DNA of 64,000 nucleotides from Candidatus Villigracilis proximus (GTDB taxonomy: Bacteria > Chloroflexota > Anaerolineae > Anaerolineales > Villigracilaceae). How positions within the stretch are numbered: position 1 is the stretch's first letter; the number at the start of each line of letters is the position of its first letter. Positions 34,909 to 43,763 of this stretch are shown one piece after another. The stretch spans positions 62,001 through 126,000 of the forward strand of contig JADKBB010000016.1 in assembly GCA_016715195.1 (NCBI GenBank), in the 5' to 3' direction. A model generated the notes under the pieces. The model had not been told where the DNA came from. It was given only the letters and a program-made list of their open reading frames with translations, and did no database searches. A program made the translations under genes and the position numbers.

Positions 34909-36537
34909 ATGGACGGCCAGGCTTTTACGTCTCAGAAGTTTGCGGCGCGTTTGGCTCAGGTGACCAGCGAGATATATGATCTGGCGTACGCACAGGTCGA
35001 CTCGAGTCTGTCGATTGTGCGGGTTTCGCCGAATATTTCAGCAGTGTTGGATAATGCTGATCGGGTTGTGGCAGGCGTCCCGTTGACTGATGCGTTGAAT
35101 GAATTTATCGGGTCGGAGAAAATGCTTTATTCCATCCTGAAAAATGAACAGCCTTCCTTCAAACTTGAACGTATAAATCGTGCGCAGCCTGATGGCTCCC
35201 TGCGTTATTTAACGTTTCATGTGCTGCCTCTTGATCCAGATCAATCTGATGCCGGGCTGTTGGTGATCTTTGAAGATGTAACCCGCTTTGGTTTTTTTGA
35301 GCAAAATTTACTCCAGAAACGAAATGAGTTAAGTCTTGTGCGCGGGGCGCTGGCCCATGCCAATGCCGAATTGGATAAACGTGTTGAACAGCGCACTGCT
35401 GAACTGGTAAAGGCAAAACAGCAAATTGAGCTGCAACTTTTTCGGCTTCAAGCGCTTCGAGAGAATGACCATGCGATCCTGGGAACCACGGATCTGCATG
35501 TGGCTTTAAGAACGATCGCTCAACAGGCAAAGATACAGTTGCGTGTGGATTTGATCTCGATCCTGCTTTTCAATTCTCCCTTGCTTATACTTGAAACCAT
35601 TGTAGCGATCGGGACTCAAACCGTTGCTCTGCACACTACTCAAATTCGCCTTGGAGAAACCTTGATCGGGCGGGCTGCGTTGGAGCGCCGGATGCTGGTT
35701 TTTCCTGATCTGACAGCAAACGTGGCGGCTCTGCCGCAGGCAGATAAATGGGCGCAAATTGAAAATTTGCAAGTCTGTTATTCTGTGCCATTGATCGCCA
35801 AGGGAAATATTGTGGGGGTGCTCTTTTTGGGGAATCGTTTAGAGCTTCAACCTGACCAGGAATGGCTGGATTTTCTGGAAACCATTGCAGGCCAGGCAGC
35901 AATGGCAATTGACAGCATTAAAGTATTTGAAGATTTACAGCGCTCAAACTATGAACTGGCTCTGGCCTATAATCGAACCATTGAGGGGTGGTCGCACGCG
36001 CTGGATTTACGCGATAAAGAGACAAAGGATCACACATCACGGGTGACGGAAACAACGATTATGCTGGCTCGCATGGCGGGGATGACAGAAGCGGAGATCA
36101 TGCATGTTAAACGCGGCGCGCTTCTTCATGACATCGGTAAAATGGGAATTCCGGATGTGATTCTGCTTAAGGATGATTATCTGACAAGTGAGGAGTGGGA
36201 TATTATGCATAAGCATCCCATCTATGCTTATGAAATGTTATTTCCCATTGAATACCTGCGCCCTGCGCTTGATATCCCATATTGTCATCATGAGAGATGG
36301 GACGGCACCGGCTATCCGCGCGGACTCAAAGGCGAGGAAATTCCGCTGGCAGCGCGCCTCTTTGCCGTTGTGGATGTGTGGGACGCTCTTTGTTCCGACC
36401 GTCCCTATCGAAAGGGCTGGTCGGCGGAGAAAGTTCTTGATTACATTCGCTCCCAATCCGGGACTCATTTTGACCCTCAGGTTGTGGAACTCTTTTTGAA
36501 TGCCGTAACTGAAGTAATAAATAATTTTGAAGACTGA
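34909..36537 (+). CDS. PAS-GAF-HD-GYP protein (cyclic-di-GMP phosphodiesterase-like)
   Basis: This is a 542-residue cytoplasmic protein: PAS-like sensor at about 15-130, coiled coil 135-185, GAF 190-340, HD-GYP 350-540. The HD-GYP domain keeps HDIGKMGIPD (HD at 407-408) and HHERWDGTGYPRGLKG (460-475), the residues for metal and c-di-GMP binding. This predicts hydrolysis of cyclic-di-GMP. It starts with no gap after the small GTPase stop, so the two are almost certainly coupled. No diguanylate cyclase is in the window. Confidence 0.9.
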   Translation: MDGQAFTSQKFAARLAQVTSEIYDLAYAQVDSSLSIVRVSPNISAVLDNADRVVAGVPLTDALNEFIGSEKMLYSILKNEQPSFKLERINRAQPDGSLRYLTFHVLPLDPDQSDAGLLVIFEDVTRFGFFEQNLLQKRNELSLVRGALAHANAELDKRVEQRTAELVKAKQQIELQLFRLQALRENDHAILGTTDLHVALRTIAQQAKIQLRVDLISILLFNSPLLILETIVAIGTQTVALHTTQIRLGETLIGRAALERRMLVFPDLTANVAALPQADKWAQIENLQVCYSVPLIAKGNIVGVLFLGNRLELQPDQEWLDFLETIAGQAAMAIDSIKVFEDLQRSNYELALAYNRTIEGWSHALDLRDKETKDHTSRVTETTIMLARMAGMTEAEIMHVKRGALLHDIGKMGIPDVILLKDDYLTSEEWDIMHKHPIYAYEMLFPIEYLRPALDIPYCHHERWDGTGYPRGLKGEEIPLAARLFAVVDVWDALCSDRPYRKGWSAEKVLDYIRSQSGTHFDPQVVELFLNAVTEVINNFED

Positions 36538-36545
36538 TTTTTAAG

Positions 36546-36625
36546 AGAGACTGGTTAATAAGTATTTGTGACCACAAGGTTTTTTCTCTTGGTGGCTTCG
36601 TAGTGAAGTGTCTTAAACAGTCTCT
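36546..36625. repeat. Dispersed repeat with GAGACT/AGTCTC ends (copy 1)
   Basis: About 80 bases are bounded by AGAGACTGGTT (36546-36556) and AAACAGTCTCT (36615-36625), near-perfect inverted ends. The inside reads as the service-repeat type TTGGTGGCTTCGTAGTGAAG. Copy 2 is at 59346-59412. Confidence 0.6.
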
Positions 36626-36680
36626 AATTCTAATAATCCTCTAACACCTCTCCCCTTGACCGGAAAATAACTCAGTTATA

Positions 36681-36717
36681 TAGTTAAGCACGCTTAAATA
36701 AAAAGCAGGCTTAACTA
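36681..36717 (+). promoter_or_regulatory. Putative MarR operator
   Basis: TAGTTAAGC (36681-36689) and GCTTAACTA (36709-36717) are perfect inverted arms. The second runs into the start codon of marR. A third half-site (GCTTAA) lies between them. The placement suits autorepression. Confidence 0.5.
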
Positions 36718-37175
36718 TGATAAAACACACCCAATTTTCCAAAACCCTGCGCGCCTGGATGGATACCTTCATGCATCGTTCCATGCGTGGATGGAGTCAC
36801 TTCGCCAAAAGCACAGGCCTTTCCATGCCGCAATTCAGCATTCTCATGCAATTGCATCATAAAGGTCCATGCGGCATTTCTGAGATCAGTGAGCGTTTTG
36901 ACGTAACCGCCGCCGCCGCCAGTCAGTTGGTGGATAAACTCGTTCAGGCGGGGTATCTCGAACGTGCTGAAGATCCCGCCGACCGCCGCGCCAAATTATT
37001 AACCTTAAGTGCCGCAGGTGAAGTACTGATCAGCCAGGGAACCGAGGAACGCTACCGTTGGATGGACGATCTCGCGCTTGTTTTGAGTGTGGAAGAACGC
37101 GAGAAAGTTAGCGAAGCCTTAACCCTGCTTACCCATGCAGTCGAAAAAATGGAAGCCCAAAATCGTAAATCGTAA
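36717..37175 (+). CDS. MarR family transcriptional regulator
   Basis: This is a 152-residue winged-helix regulator. Helix-turn-helix residues about 58-80 (GISEISERFDVTAAAASQLVDKLVQAG) are followed by the wing with ERAEDPADRRAKLLTLS, where the DRR motif is typical of MarR. It likely represses itself and the two ABC exporter genes that follow within 20 bases, through the inverted repeat at its start codon. The ligand is unknown. Confidence 0.9.
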   Translation: MIKHTQFSKTLRAWMDTFMHRSMRGWSHFAKSTGLSMPQFSILMQLHHKGPCGISEISERFDVTAAAASQLVDKLVQAGYLERAEDPADRRAKLLTLSAAGEVLISQGTEERYRWMDDLALVLSVEEREKVSEALTLLTHAVEKMEAQNRKS

Positions 37176-37192
37176 ATCGCAAAAGGAATTCT

Positions 37193-39127
37193 ATGCAAGC
37201 AACCATCACCCAAACTCAACCCCGCGCAAAACGTCCGCGCCCGTCCTTTAAGGGGATTGGCCGTGCAGTCCGCTATTTGACCAAGTATGGTCGTCAGGCG
37301 GCATTACCGTATCTCTTCCTGATCATTGCCACGCTCTCACAGTTGGCTGTACCGCGCATGATCCGCAACGTGATCGACGCCGTCACCAGCGGATATCTCG
37401 CCGACCAGGTTTTGCAGGCGCTCGAAAAAATTCCCGCCGCATTTATGAGCGCAGCGCTGCCGAAGATTCTCGAAGCCCTCAGCTACGACTCTGCCACCAC
37501 GGTTGACCAGCTCAAAGTCACGCTTGAAGCGGATGTGACCAACGCTCCCCGCGCCCTGACAACTGCCCTTGTCGCGATCATCATCTTCGCCCTGCTGCGC
37601 GGACTCTTCGCCTTCCTGCAGGCCTTTTGGGCTGAGAAAAATTCACAGTCAGTTGCGTATGACCTGCGCAATGATCTGTACGCAAAAATTCAACAGTTGT
37701 CTTTTTCCTATCACGATAAGAATCAGACAGGCCAGTTGATGATCCGCGCCACAGATGATGTTGAGAAAGTGCGTCTCTTCATTGGGCAGGCTTTGCTGCA
37801 GCTTGTGGGCTCCATCATTTTGTTGACCGGCACGATCATCATTTTGTTCACATCCAATGTCTCGCTCGCATGGACGGCCATGCCGATCCTGCCGGTGGCG
37901 TTGGTATTGTTCATGATCTTTGGAACCATCAGCCAGCCCTTGTTCGCAAAAGTGCAGCAAAAACTTTCTGCATTGAACACAGTGCTGCAGGAAAACCTCG
38001 CGGGCATCAAAGTCATCAAGGCTTTCACGCGCGAGAAACAACAGCAGAAGAAATTCCGTGTTGCCGTGGACGACACCATGAATCAAGCCATCACGGTTTC
38101 GCGTTTGTTCACATTTTTGTTTCCTCTGGTTTTCTTAATTGCCAACCTTGGACAAGCCGCCATTTTATATGTGGGCGGCAAGCAAATTATTGTGGGCACA
38201 TTAAGCATCGGCGCCTGGCAGGAATTTTCACTCTACCTGATGTATCTGTTTTTCCCGATCGCGCAGCTTGGATTCATCATCACCCAACTCGGGCAGGCTT
38301 CCACATCTGCTGACCGCATCTTTGAAATTCTCGATGCGAAAAGCGATATCGTTGATAAGCCCAACGCCGAAACCCTCCCCGCAGTCAAAGGCGACGTGAA
38401 ATTTAATAACGTCACATTTCGATATTTTGGCGGCGGTGACCCCGTGCTTAAGAATGTGACTTTTGAAGCCAAATCAGGTGAAACCATTGCCTTGCTCGGC
38501 GCAACCGGTTCAGGCAAGACCAGCATTATCAATTTACTGCCGCGTTTTTATGATCCCAGCGAAGGCAGCATCACAATTGACGGTCACGACCTGCGCGACA
38601 TCACCCTCGATTCACTCCGCTCACAAATTGGCATTGTCCTTCAGGAAACCACATTGTTCAGCGGAAGCATTCGCGACAATATTGCTTTCGGCAAACCCGA
38701 AGCAACCCTCGAAGAAATTCAGTCCGCGGCAAAATCTGCAGCGGCGCATGATTTCATCATGTCCTTCCCCGATGGCTACGACACACACGTTGGCGAGCGC
38801 GGCACCACCTTGAGCGGCGGACAAAAACAACGCGTGGCGATCGCGCGCGCACTATTGCTCAACCCGCGCATTCTCATCCTTGATGACTCCACCTCAAGTG
38901 TGGATGTCGCCACCGAGTCACATATTCAGGCGGCGCTTGAAACTCTCATGAAGGGACGCACTTCCTTCGTCATCGCGCAGCGCATCAGCACCGTGATGAA
39001 CGCAGACAGAATCCTCGTGCTTGAAAAAGGCGAAGTCGTTGCCCAGGGCAAGCACGCTCAATTAATGGAAGAAGAACCGATCTATGCAGAAATTTATAAC
39101 TCGCAGCTTTTGCGTGAGGAGCATTAA
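37193..39127 (+). CDS. Heterodimeric ABC exporter, subunit with degenerate ATPase site
   Basis: This is a 644-residue half-transporter: six transmembrane helices with a long loop after the first (about residues 65-120), then an ATPase domain. Walker A is GATGSGKTS and the signature is the canonical LSGGQKQR. Walker B ends ILILDDST, with Asp in place of the catalytic Glu, and the H-loop reads IAQRIST, with Gln in place of His. These changes mark the degenerate site of heterodimers such as TM287/288 and BmrCD. It is co-transcribed with marR and its partner, 4 bases apart. The substrate is probably a drug or lipid. Confidence 0.9.
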   Translation: MQATITQTQPRAKRPRPSFKGIGRAVRYLTKYGRQAALPYLFLIIATLSQLAVPRMIRNVIDAVTSGYLADQVLQALEKIPAAFMSAALPKILEALSYDSATTVDQLKVTLEADVTNAPRALTTALVAIIIFALLRGLFAFLQAFWAEKNSQSVAYDLRNDLYAKIQQLSFSYHDKNQTGQLMIRATDDVEKVRLFIGQALLQLVGSIILLTGTIIILFTSNVSLAWTAMPILPVALVLFMIFGTISQPLFAKVQQKLSALNTVLQENLAGIKVIKAFTREKQQQKKFRVAVDDTMNQAITVSRLFTFLFPLVFLIANLGQAAILYVGGKQIIVGTLSIGAWQEFSLYLMYLFFPIAQLGFIITQLGQASTSADRIFEILDAKSDIVDKPNAETLPAVKGDVKFNNVTFRYFGGGDPVLKNVTFEAKSGETIALLGATGSGKTSIINLLPRFYDPSEGSITIDGHDLRDITLDSLRSQIGIVLQETTLFSGSIRDNIAFGKPEATLEEIQSAAKSAAAHDFIMSFPDGYDTHVGERGTTLSGGQKQRVAIARALLLNPRILILDDSTSSVDVATESHIQAALETLMKGRTSFVIAQRISTVMNADRILVLEKGEVVAQGKHAQLMEEEPIYAEIYNSQLLREEH

Positions 39128-39130
39128 CCT

Positions 39131-41143
39131 ATGATGGGCGGACCCGGACGTTTCGGCAATATACTTAATCAAGATTCCATCAAGCCACGCAACCTGAGCG
39201 AAACGCTCGGTCGCCTCGGAAAATATTTTGGCCGCTTCTGGTACATGATCGTACTGGCTGTGGTATTCGTTATCATCACCACCTGGAGTCAGGTCACATC
39301 TCCTGAACTTTCAGGACAAGCCACAGATTGTTTCCTCGTACCTGCGGGAGGAAGCGCATTCGCTTCACTCGCACCCGCAACTGCCACAGACCAAAAAGCA
39401 GAATCAAGCTGTTGGCTTGGCACCACCGAAGACCCATCCACGCTGACATATTCACGTCAGATCGTATACGCCGCTTTTCACTCTGGCGGCTATGAAGTAC
39501 CGGATATCGCCAGCGCCACAAACGAACAACGCATCGAAGCCTTGTTCCGTTTGATCCTGATCGTGATCGCATTGTATGTGCTTGGTTCCATTCTCACAGG
39601 CGCAACCTTCTTCGTCATGGCATGGACTGGTCAACACGTTCTGCGTGAACTGCGGTTGGAAGTATTCGAGAAATTGCACGAACTCTCCATGAGCTATTAC
39701 GCCGATCACGAAGCCGGCGACTTGATGAGCCGCATCACCAATGATACATCCGCGATTGAGCAGGCGTTTTCGTTTGCACTCGTTAATGTGTTCAGCGGTA
39801 TTCTTTTATTGGTCTGGGTGGCTTACAACATGCTCACCGCCAGCCTGCCTTTTGCTTTGCTTTCTCTTGCCGTTTCTCCATTGATGTTTATCGCCACCAT
39901 CTGGTTCTCGGGGCAGGCACGTAAAGCCTTCCGCAAGAGCCGCGAAGAAATTGGCAATGTCAATGCTGAATTGCAGGAAACCATTTCCTCCGTGCGTGAA
40001 GTGCAAGCCTTCAACCGCGCCGATGAAAACATTGTGCAGTTCAAGGAAGTCAACGCCGCCAATCGCGACGCGAACGTGCGCGCCGTGGCATACACCTCCG
40101 CGCTGGCGCCAACATTGGAAGCCTTTTCCTATATCGGTCTTGCCATCGTCACCGGCGTGGGCGGCTGGTACTTATTGACCGGCGACTCGCTTTTCGGCAC
40201 AGCCGTTACATTAGGGCTGGTGATTACCTTCCTCGCTTATGTACAGCGTTTCAATCAACCTATCCAACAGATCGCCGTGTTATGGACGAATATTCAAAAC
40301 GCGGTTGCTGGCGCGGAACGCATCTTTACCATCCTTGATGAAAAGCCTGCCGTAACAGATAAAGTCAACGCGAAAGCCATGACCGAGATCAAAGGCAAAG
40401 TTGAATTTACTGAAGTCAGCCATGAATATGAAGATGGCGTCCCTGTCTTAAACAAAGTTTCCTTTTCTGCCGAACCCGGGCAAACCATCGCCATCGTTGG
40501 TCCCACAGGCGCGGGCAAGACTACCATCATCAATTTGCTTCCACGCTTTTACGATGTAACCCACGGCTCGGTCAAAATTGACGGCGTGGATGTGCGCGAT
40601 GTCACCACTGAGTCGCTTCGCAAGCAGATCGGTATCGTGCTGCAGGATACCTTCCTCTTCAGCGCCTCTGTCATGGATAACATCCGCTTTGGCCGCCCCG
40701 ACGCCACCGATGAAGAAGTTTATGCCGCGGCCAAACTCGCCAACGCTGATTCATTCATTACAAGATTGCCTGAAAAATATGACACTGTTCTGGGCGAACG
40801 CGGCTCGGGTCTTTCTCAGGGACAAAGGCAGCTGCTTTCGATCGCACGCGCTGCTCTGGCAGACCCGAGAATTCTCATCCTGGACGAAGCAACTTCCAGT
40901 GTGGACACACGAACCGAGCGTCTCATCCAAAAAGCGTTTGACGCATTACTTCAAAGCCGCACATCCTTTGTCATCGCACATCGTTTGTCCACCATCCGCA
41001 ATGCAGATATGATCCTCGTGTTGAAAGGCGGCGAGATCATCGAGCGCGGTAAACATGACGACCTGCTCAAGAAGAAAGGCTTCTACTACGACCTGTATAT
41101 GAGCCAATTCAAAAAGCAGGAAGAAGTTGACTCTGCAAAATAA
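39131..41143 (+). CDS. Heterodimeric ABC exporter, subunit with intact catalytic Glu
   Basis: This is a 670-residue partner subunit. It has six transmembrane helices and a long extracytoplasmic loop between helices 1 and 2 (about 55-130) with two Cys that could form a disulfide. Walker A is GPTGAGKTT, Walker B LILDEATSS and the H-loop IAHRLST, all canonical. The signature is LSQGQ rather than LSGGQ. Paired with the upstream subunit, this gives one consensus and one degenerate ATP site. A terminator follows. Confidence 0.9.
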   Translation: MMGGPGRFGNILNQDSIKPRNLSETLGRLGKYFGRFWYMIVLAVVFVIITTWSQVTSPELSGQATDCFLVPAGGSAFASLAPATATDQKAESSCWLGTTEDPSTLTYSRQIVYAAFHSGGYEVPDIASATNEQRIEALFRLILIVIALYVLGSILTGATFFVMAWTGQHVLRELRLEVFEKLHELSMSYYADHEAGDLMSRITNDTSAIEQAFSFALVNVFSGILLLVWVAYNMLTASLPFALLSLAVSPLMFIATIWFSGQARKAFRKSREEIGNVNAELQETISSVREVQAFNRADENIVQFKEVNAANRDANVRAVAYTSALAPTLEAFSYIGLAIVTGVGGWYLLTGDSLFGTAVTLGLVITFLAYVQRFNQPIQQIAVLWTNIQNAVAGAERIFTILDEKPAVTDKVNAKAMTEIKGKVEFTEVSHEYEDGVPVLNKVSFSAEPGQTIAIVGPTGAGKTTIINLLPRFYDVTHGSVKIDGVDVRDVTTESLRKQIGIVLQDTFLFSASVMDNIRFGRPDATDEEVYAAAKLANADSFITRLPEKYDTVLGERGSGLSQGQRQLLSIARAALADPRILILDEATSSVDTRTERLIQKAFDALLQSRTSFVIAHRLSTIRNADMILVLKGGEIIERGKHDDLLKKKGFYYDLYMSQFKKQEEVDSAK

Positions 41144-41155
41144 AAAATAATCACA

Positions 41156-41191
41156 ACAAAGAAGTTTTCCCAACAGGGAAAACTTCTTTGT
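41156..41191 (+). terminator. Terminator of the marR-ABC operon
   Basis: A 16-bp perfect stem (41156-41171 with 41176-41191) with loop AACA, followed by TTTAAA. Confidence 0.85.
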
Positions 41192-41213
41192 TTAAAGCGG
41201 TAAAATTATTTCC

Positions 41214-41753
41214 ATGAAAATTCTTGCAGAGATGTATCGCAGCGGGAAAATTAATATACAGGGAAAAACCATTTTCAGAAATGCAGTAAGAGGTGTGATC
41301 CTGCGTGGATCAGATTTGCTTATGATCCATTCTTCAGTGATGGGAGATTACAAATTTCCTGGCGGTGGTGTACAGAAAGGCGAGTCGCATGAGCAGGCGT
41401 TGGCGCGTGAAATTGAAGAGGAGAGCGGCGCATTGCTTGATTTGCTTGGAGAAGGTCTCGGCGCGGTCATTGAATACGATATTCCCATGGAAACAGAATA
41501 TGATGTTTTCAAAATGACATCATATTATTATTTATGTCAGGTGGGGGCCGGCTTTGGGCAACAACGACTGGATGACTATGAAAAAGATCTGGGGTTTCAT
41601 CCGGCCTGGGTTAATGTTGACGAAGCCATTTTCATTAACCGGTCGTTGCTTAATATTGATAATCCGCCCCAATGGTTGAAAAGGGAATTGCTTGTCCTTG
41701 AATATATCAGGCTTAATTTTTTTGGCCCCACAGGGGTTCATCCATCGATCTGA
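41214..41753 (+). CDS. Nudix hydrolase
   Basis: This is a 179-residue protein with a Nudix box starting GGGVQKGE and ending REIEEESG, matching the GX5EX7REUXEEXG pattern. It therefore hydrolyses a nucleoside diphosphate linked to another group, with Mg2+. The substrate cannot be read from the sequence. It sits alone between a terminator and the acyltransferase gene. Confidence 0.88.
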   Translation: MKILAEMYRSGKINIQGKTIFRNAVRGVILRGSDLLMIHSSVMGDYKFPGGGVQKGESHEQALAREIEEESGALLDLLGEGLGAVIEYDIPMETEYDVFKMTSYYYLCQVGAGFGQQRLDDYEKDLGFHPAWVNVDEAIFINRSLLNIDNPPQWLKRELLVLEYIRLNFFGPTGVHPSI

Positions 41754-41816
41754 TCGGGCTTTGGCTATGCTGCGCTAAAATTATGTTTATTATTTTTTGT
41801 ATGGGATAATGCCTTG

Positions 41817-42944
41817 ATGAATGAACGCACAAAAGAGTTGGATGGTCTGCGGGGAATTGCTGTAATTCTTGTTATGGCGCTGCATATATTTAAGCGGGCC
41901 GATATTTTCACCGCCAATGGAACGCTGCATTTTATAACCAGTCTGACTTCGGTTGGCTGGGTGGGTGTGGATATTTTTTTTGTTCTTTCTGGATTCTTAA
42001 TTACCTCAATTTTATTAAAGACCAGGGTGAAGGCAGGCTACTTCAAGAATTTTTATATGCGGCGTGCTTTGAGAATTTTTCCGCTTTACTTTGTTTGCGT
42101 GGCCGTTATTCTGTATTTTATTCCCCGGCTTGACCCTGTCTTTGTTCCTGAAATACCGCGCGTTATTCCCTTTCTTGTTCTTTATCAGCAGAATTGGATA
42201 AATTTATTGGATGGCATGTGGCTGACGCTTTATCTATCTGTCACCTGGTCGCTTGCCATAGAGGAACAGTTTTATCTTGTTTGGCCTGCGGTTGTTTATT
42301 TTTCACGCAAGGAAACACTGGTGAAAATGAGCATCTGGGTGATCGTGATTTCCATTTTGGCGCGCATTGCCGGGGTGCTGTTTTGGGACGATATTGGTTT
42401 TGTGTCAAAATTCTTTTTTTACAACACATTCACCCGTTTTGAACAACTGGCATTTGGCGCCCTGCTTGCAATTGGGTTTACTTTTACAGAATGGCGCGAG
42501 CGGCTGCGGACTATTTCCCTCCCCATTTTTCTGGTTTCCCTGATCGCTTTTCTGATTCTTTGTTTTATTTCATTACCCGGGATCCCGCATCCAATTTATG
42601 ATAATGTTCCGCTGACACTTGGCGGATATACTGCCGCGTCTGTTTTTACAGCGGCGTTGATCGGGTATCTTATGCTCAGCAGTGAAAAGACCATTATCCA
42701 TAATTTTTTTCAGAATAAGATTCTGATCTTCTTTGGCAAACACAGTTACTCAATGTATTTGTTGCATATGACTTTTGCGCTCATTCTCCTGGATTTCTTC
42801 TGGAAGGATGGATACAGAGGCTGGCAGATATATGTTATTTATATCGCCTCTGTCTTTGGCAGTACGATTTTGGTTTCCTTTTTGACATGGCATCTTTTTG
42901 AGAAGCACATGCTCGATCTTAAAAAATATTTTGAGTATGAATGA
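41817..42944 (+). CDS. Acyltransferase 3 family membrane protein
   Basis: This is a 375-residue integral membrane acyltransferase (OatA/NodX type). The start is the ATG at 41817; a TTG one codon earlier is less likely. The N-terminal LDGLRGIAVILVMALHIF carries the conserved Arg and the catalytic-type His. GVDIFFVLSGFLI and RRALRIFPLYF follow, with about ten spans to the C-terminus. Such enzymes acetylate or acylate surface sugars or peptidoglycan. The acceptor is unknown. Confidence 0.88.
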   Translation: MNERTKELDGLRGIAVILVMALHIFKRADIFTANGTLHFITSLTSVGWVGVDIFFVLSGFLITSILLKTRVKAGYFKNFYMRRALRIFPLYFVCVAVILYFIPRLDPVFVPEIPRVIPFLVLYQQNWINLLDGMWLTLYLSVTWSLAIEEQFYLVWPAVVYFSRKETLVKMSIWVIVISILARIAGVLFWDDIGFVSKFFFYNTFTRFEQLAFGALLAIGFTFTEWRERLRTISLPIFLVSLIAFLILCFISLPGIPHPIYDNVPLTLGGYTAASVFTAALIGYLMLSSEKTIIHNFFQNKILIFFGKHSYSMYLLHMTFALILLDFFWKDGYRGWQIYVIYIASVFGSTILVSFLTWHLFEKHMLDLKKYFEYE

Positions 42945-42981
42945 TCGGCTCTTGTTTGTAAGAAGAGAAATGTTCGGCGTG

Positions 42982-43016
42982 AAAAGACAGCCTTGATTTT
43001 TTAGGGGCTGTCTTTT
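42982..43016. terminator. Bidirectional terminator between acyltransferase and HAD genes
   Basis: AAAAGACAGCC (42982-42992) pairs with GGCTGTCTTTT (43006-43016), with a T-run on the plus side and an A-run upstream serving the minus strand. Confidence 0.8.
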
Positions 43017-43019
43017 TTT

Positions 43020-43694
43020 CTAGTTGCCGATAAAGTCTAATGTTTTCAGTAATTCTGTTGTGTCTTTTAGGATGATATCAGCGCCCATTTTTTGCAGTTC
43101 AGACTCTTCTCCGAATCCGCATAAAACTCCCGCTGTTTGTGCTCCAGCGGATTTTCCCGCGCGTATATCCACGGTGGTATCGCCGATCATGAGACAGTTT
43201 TCAGGAGCGATGTTCATTTTTTTCGCAGCCAGCAGGATTGGGTCAGGATAAGGCTTGGTGTGCGGGGCGGATAAACCTGTGATAACTGCATCGAAATATT
43301 TCACAAGGTTATATTGTTCAAGAAAAGCCATTGTGCCGCCTTCATCCCGCGCGCTGACCACTGACATGGGATATCGACCGTGAAGCTGTCTGAGCATTTC
43401 GTCCACGCCGGGTACGAGTAGAAATTTTTTTGAAGATTGTCTGCGGTGGGTGGATAGCCAGTTAATAACTGCGATCATTTCATCGTCAATTCCGAGCGTA
43501 TCTGCGAGGCCGAGCAGCGCGTTGCCCGGGGCTTCAACCCACATGATAAGACGGCGCGCGGTGTGGTCTGGATTCTTAAAGAGGAAACGCGGAAAAAAAG
43601 GTGAGATTTTCTGCGTGTACAGATCATCGGTATCGCTCAGGGTGCCATCCACATCGAAACACAGGGCTTTGATGCGTGTTAAGTCAAGTGACAT
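43020..43694 (-). CDS. HAD family phosphatase
   Basis: This is a 224-residue haloacid-dehalogenase-fold hydrolase. Motif I is FDVDGTLS (nucleophile D14, D16), motif II Ser is in SVVSARDEGG, Lys of motif III is in HTKPYPDP, and motif IV is IGDTTVDI. The helical cap inserted after motif I resembles phosphoglycolate phosphatase or pyrophosphatase-type members. The substrate is uncertain. It is divergent from the histidine kinase gene. Confidence 0.88.
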   Translation of the reverse strand: MSLDLTRIKALCFDVDGTLSDTDDLYTQKISPFFPRFLFKNPDHTARRLIMWVEAPGNALLGLADTLGIDDEMIAVINWLSTHRRQSSKKFLLVPGVDEMLRQLHGRYPMSVVSARDEGGTMAFLEQYNLVKYFDAVITGLSAPHTKPYPDPILLAAKKMNIAPENCLMIGDTTVDIRAGKSAGAQTAGVLCGFGEESELQKMGADIILKDTTELLKTLDFIGN

Positions 43695-43763
43695 GGCGCA
43701 ATTGTACCAAAGGGGCTATACTTTGAATTATTTTGTTCAAATTTTAAAAAATCATGATTAAAT

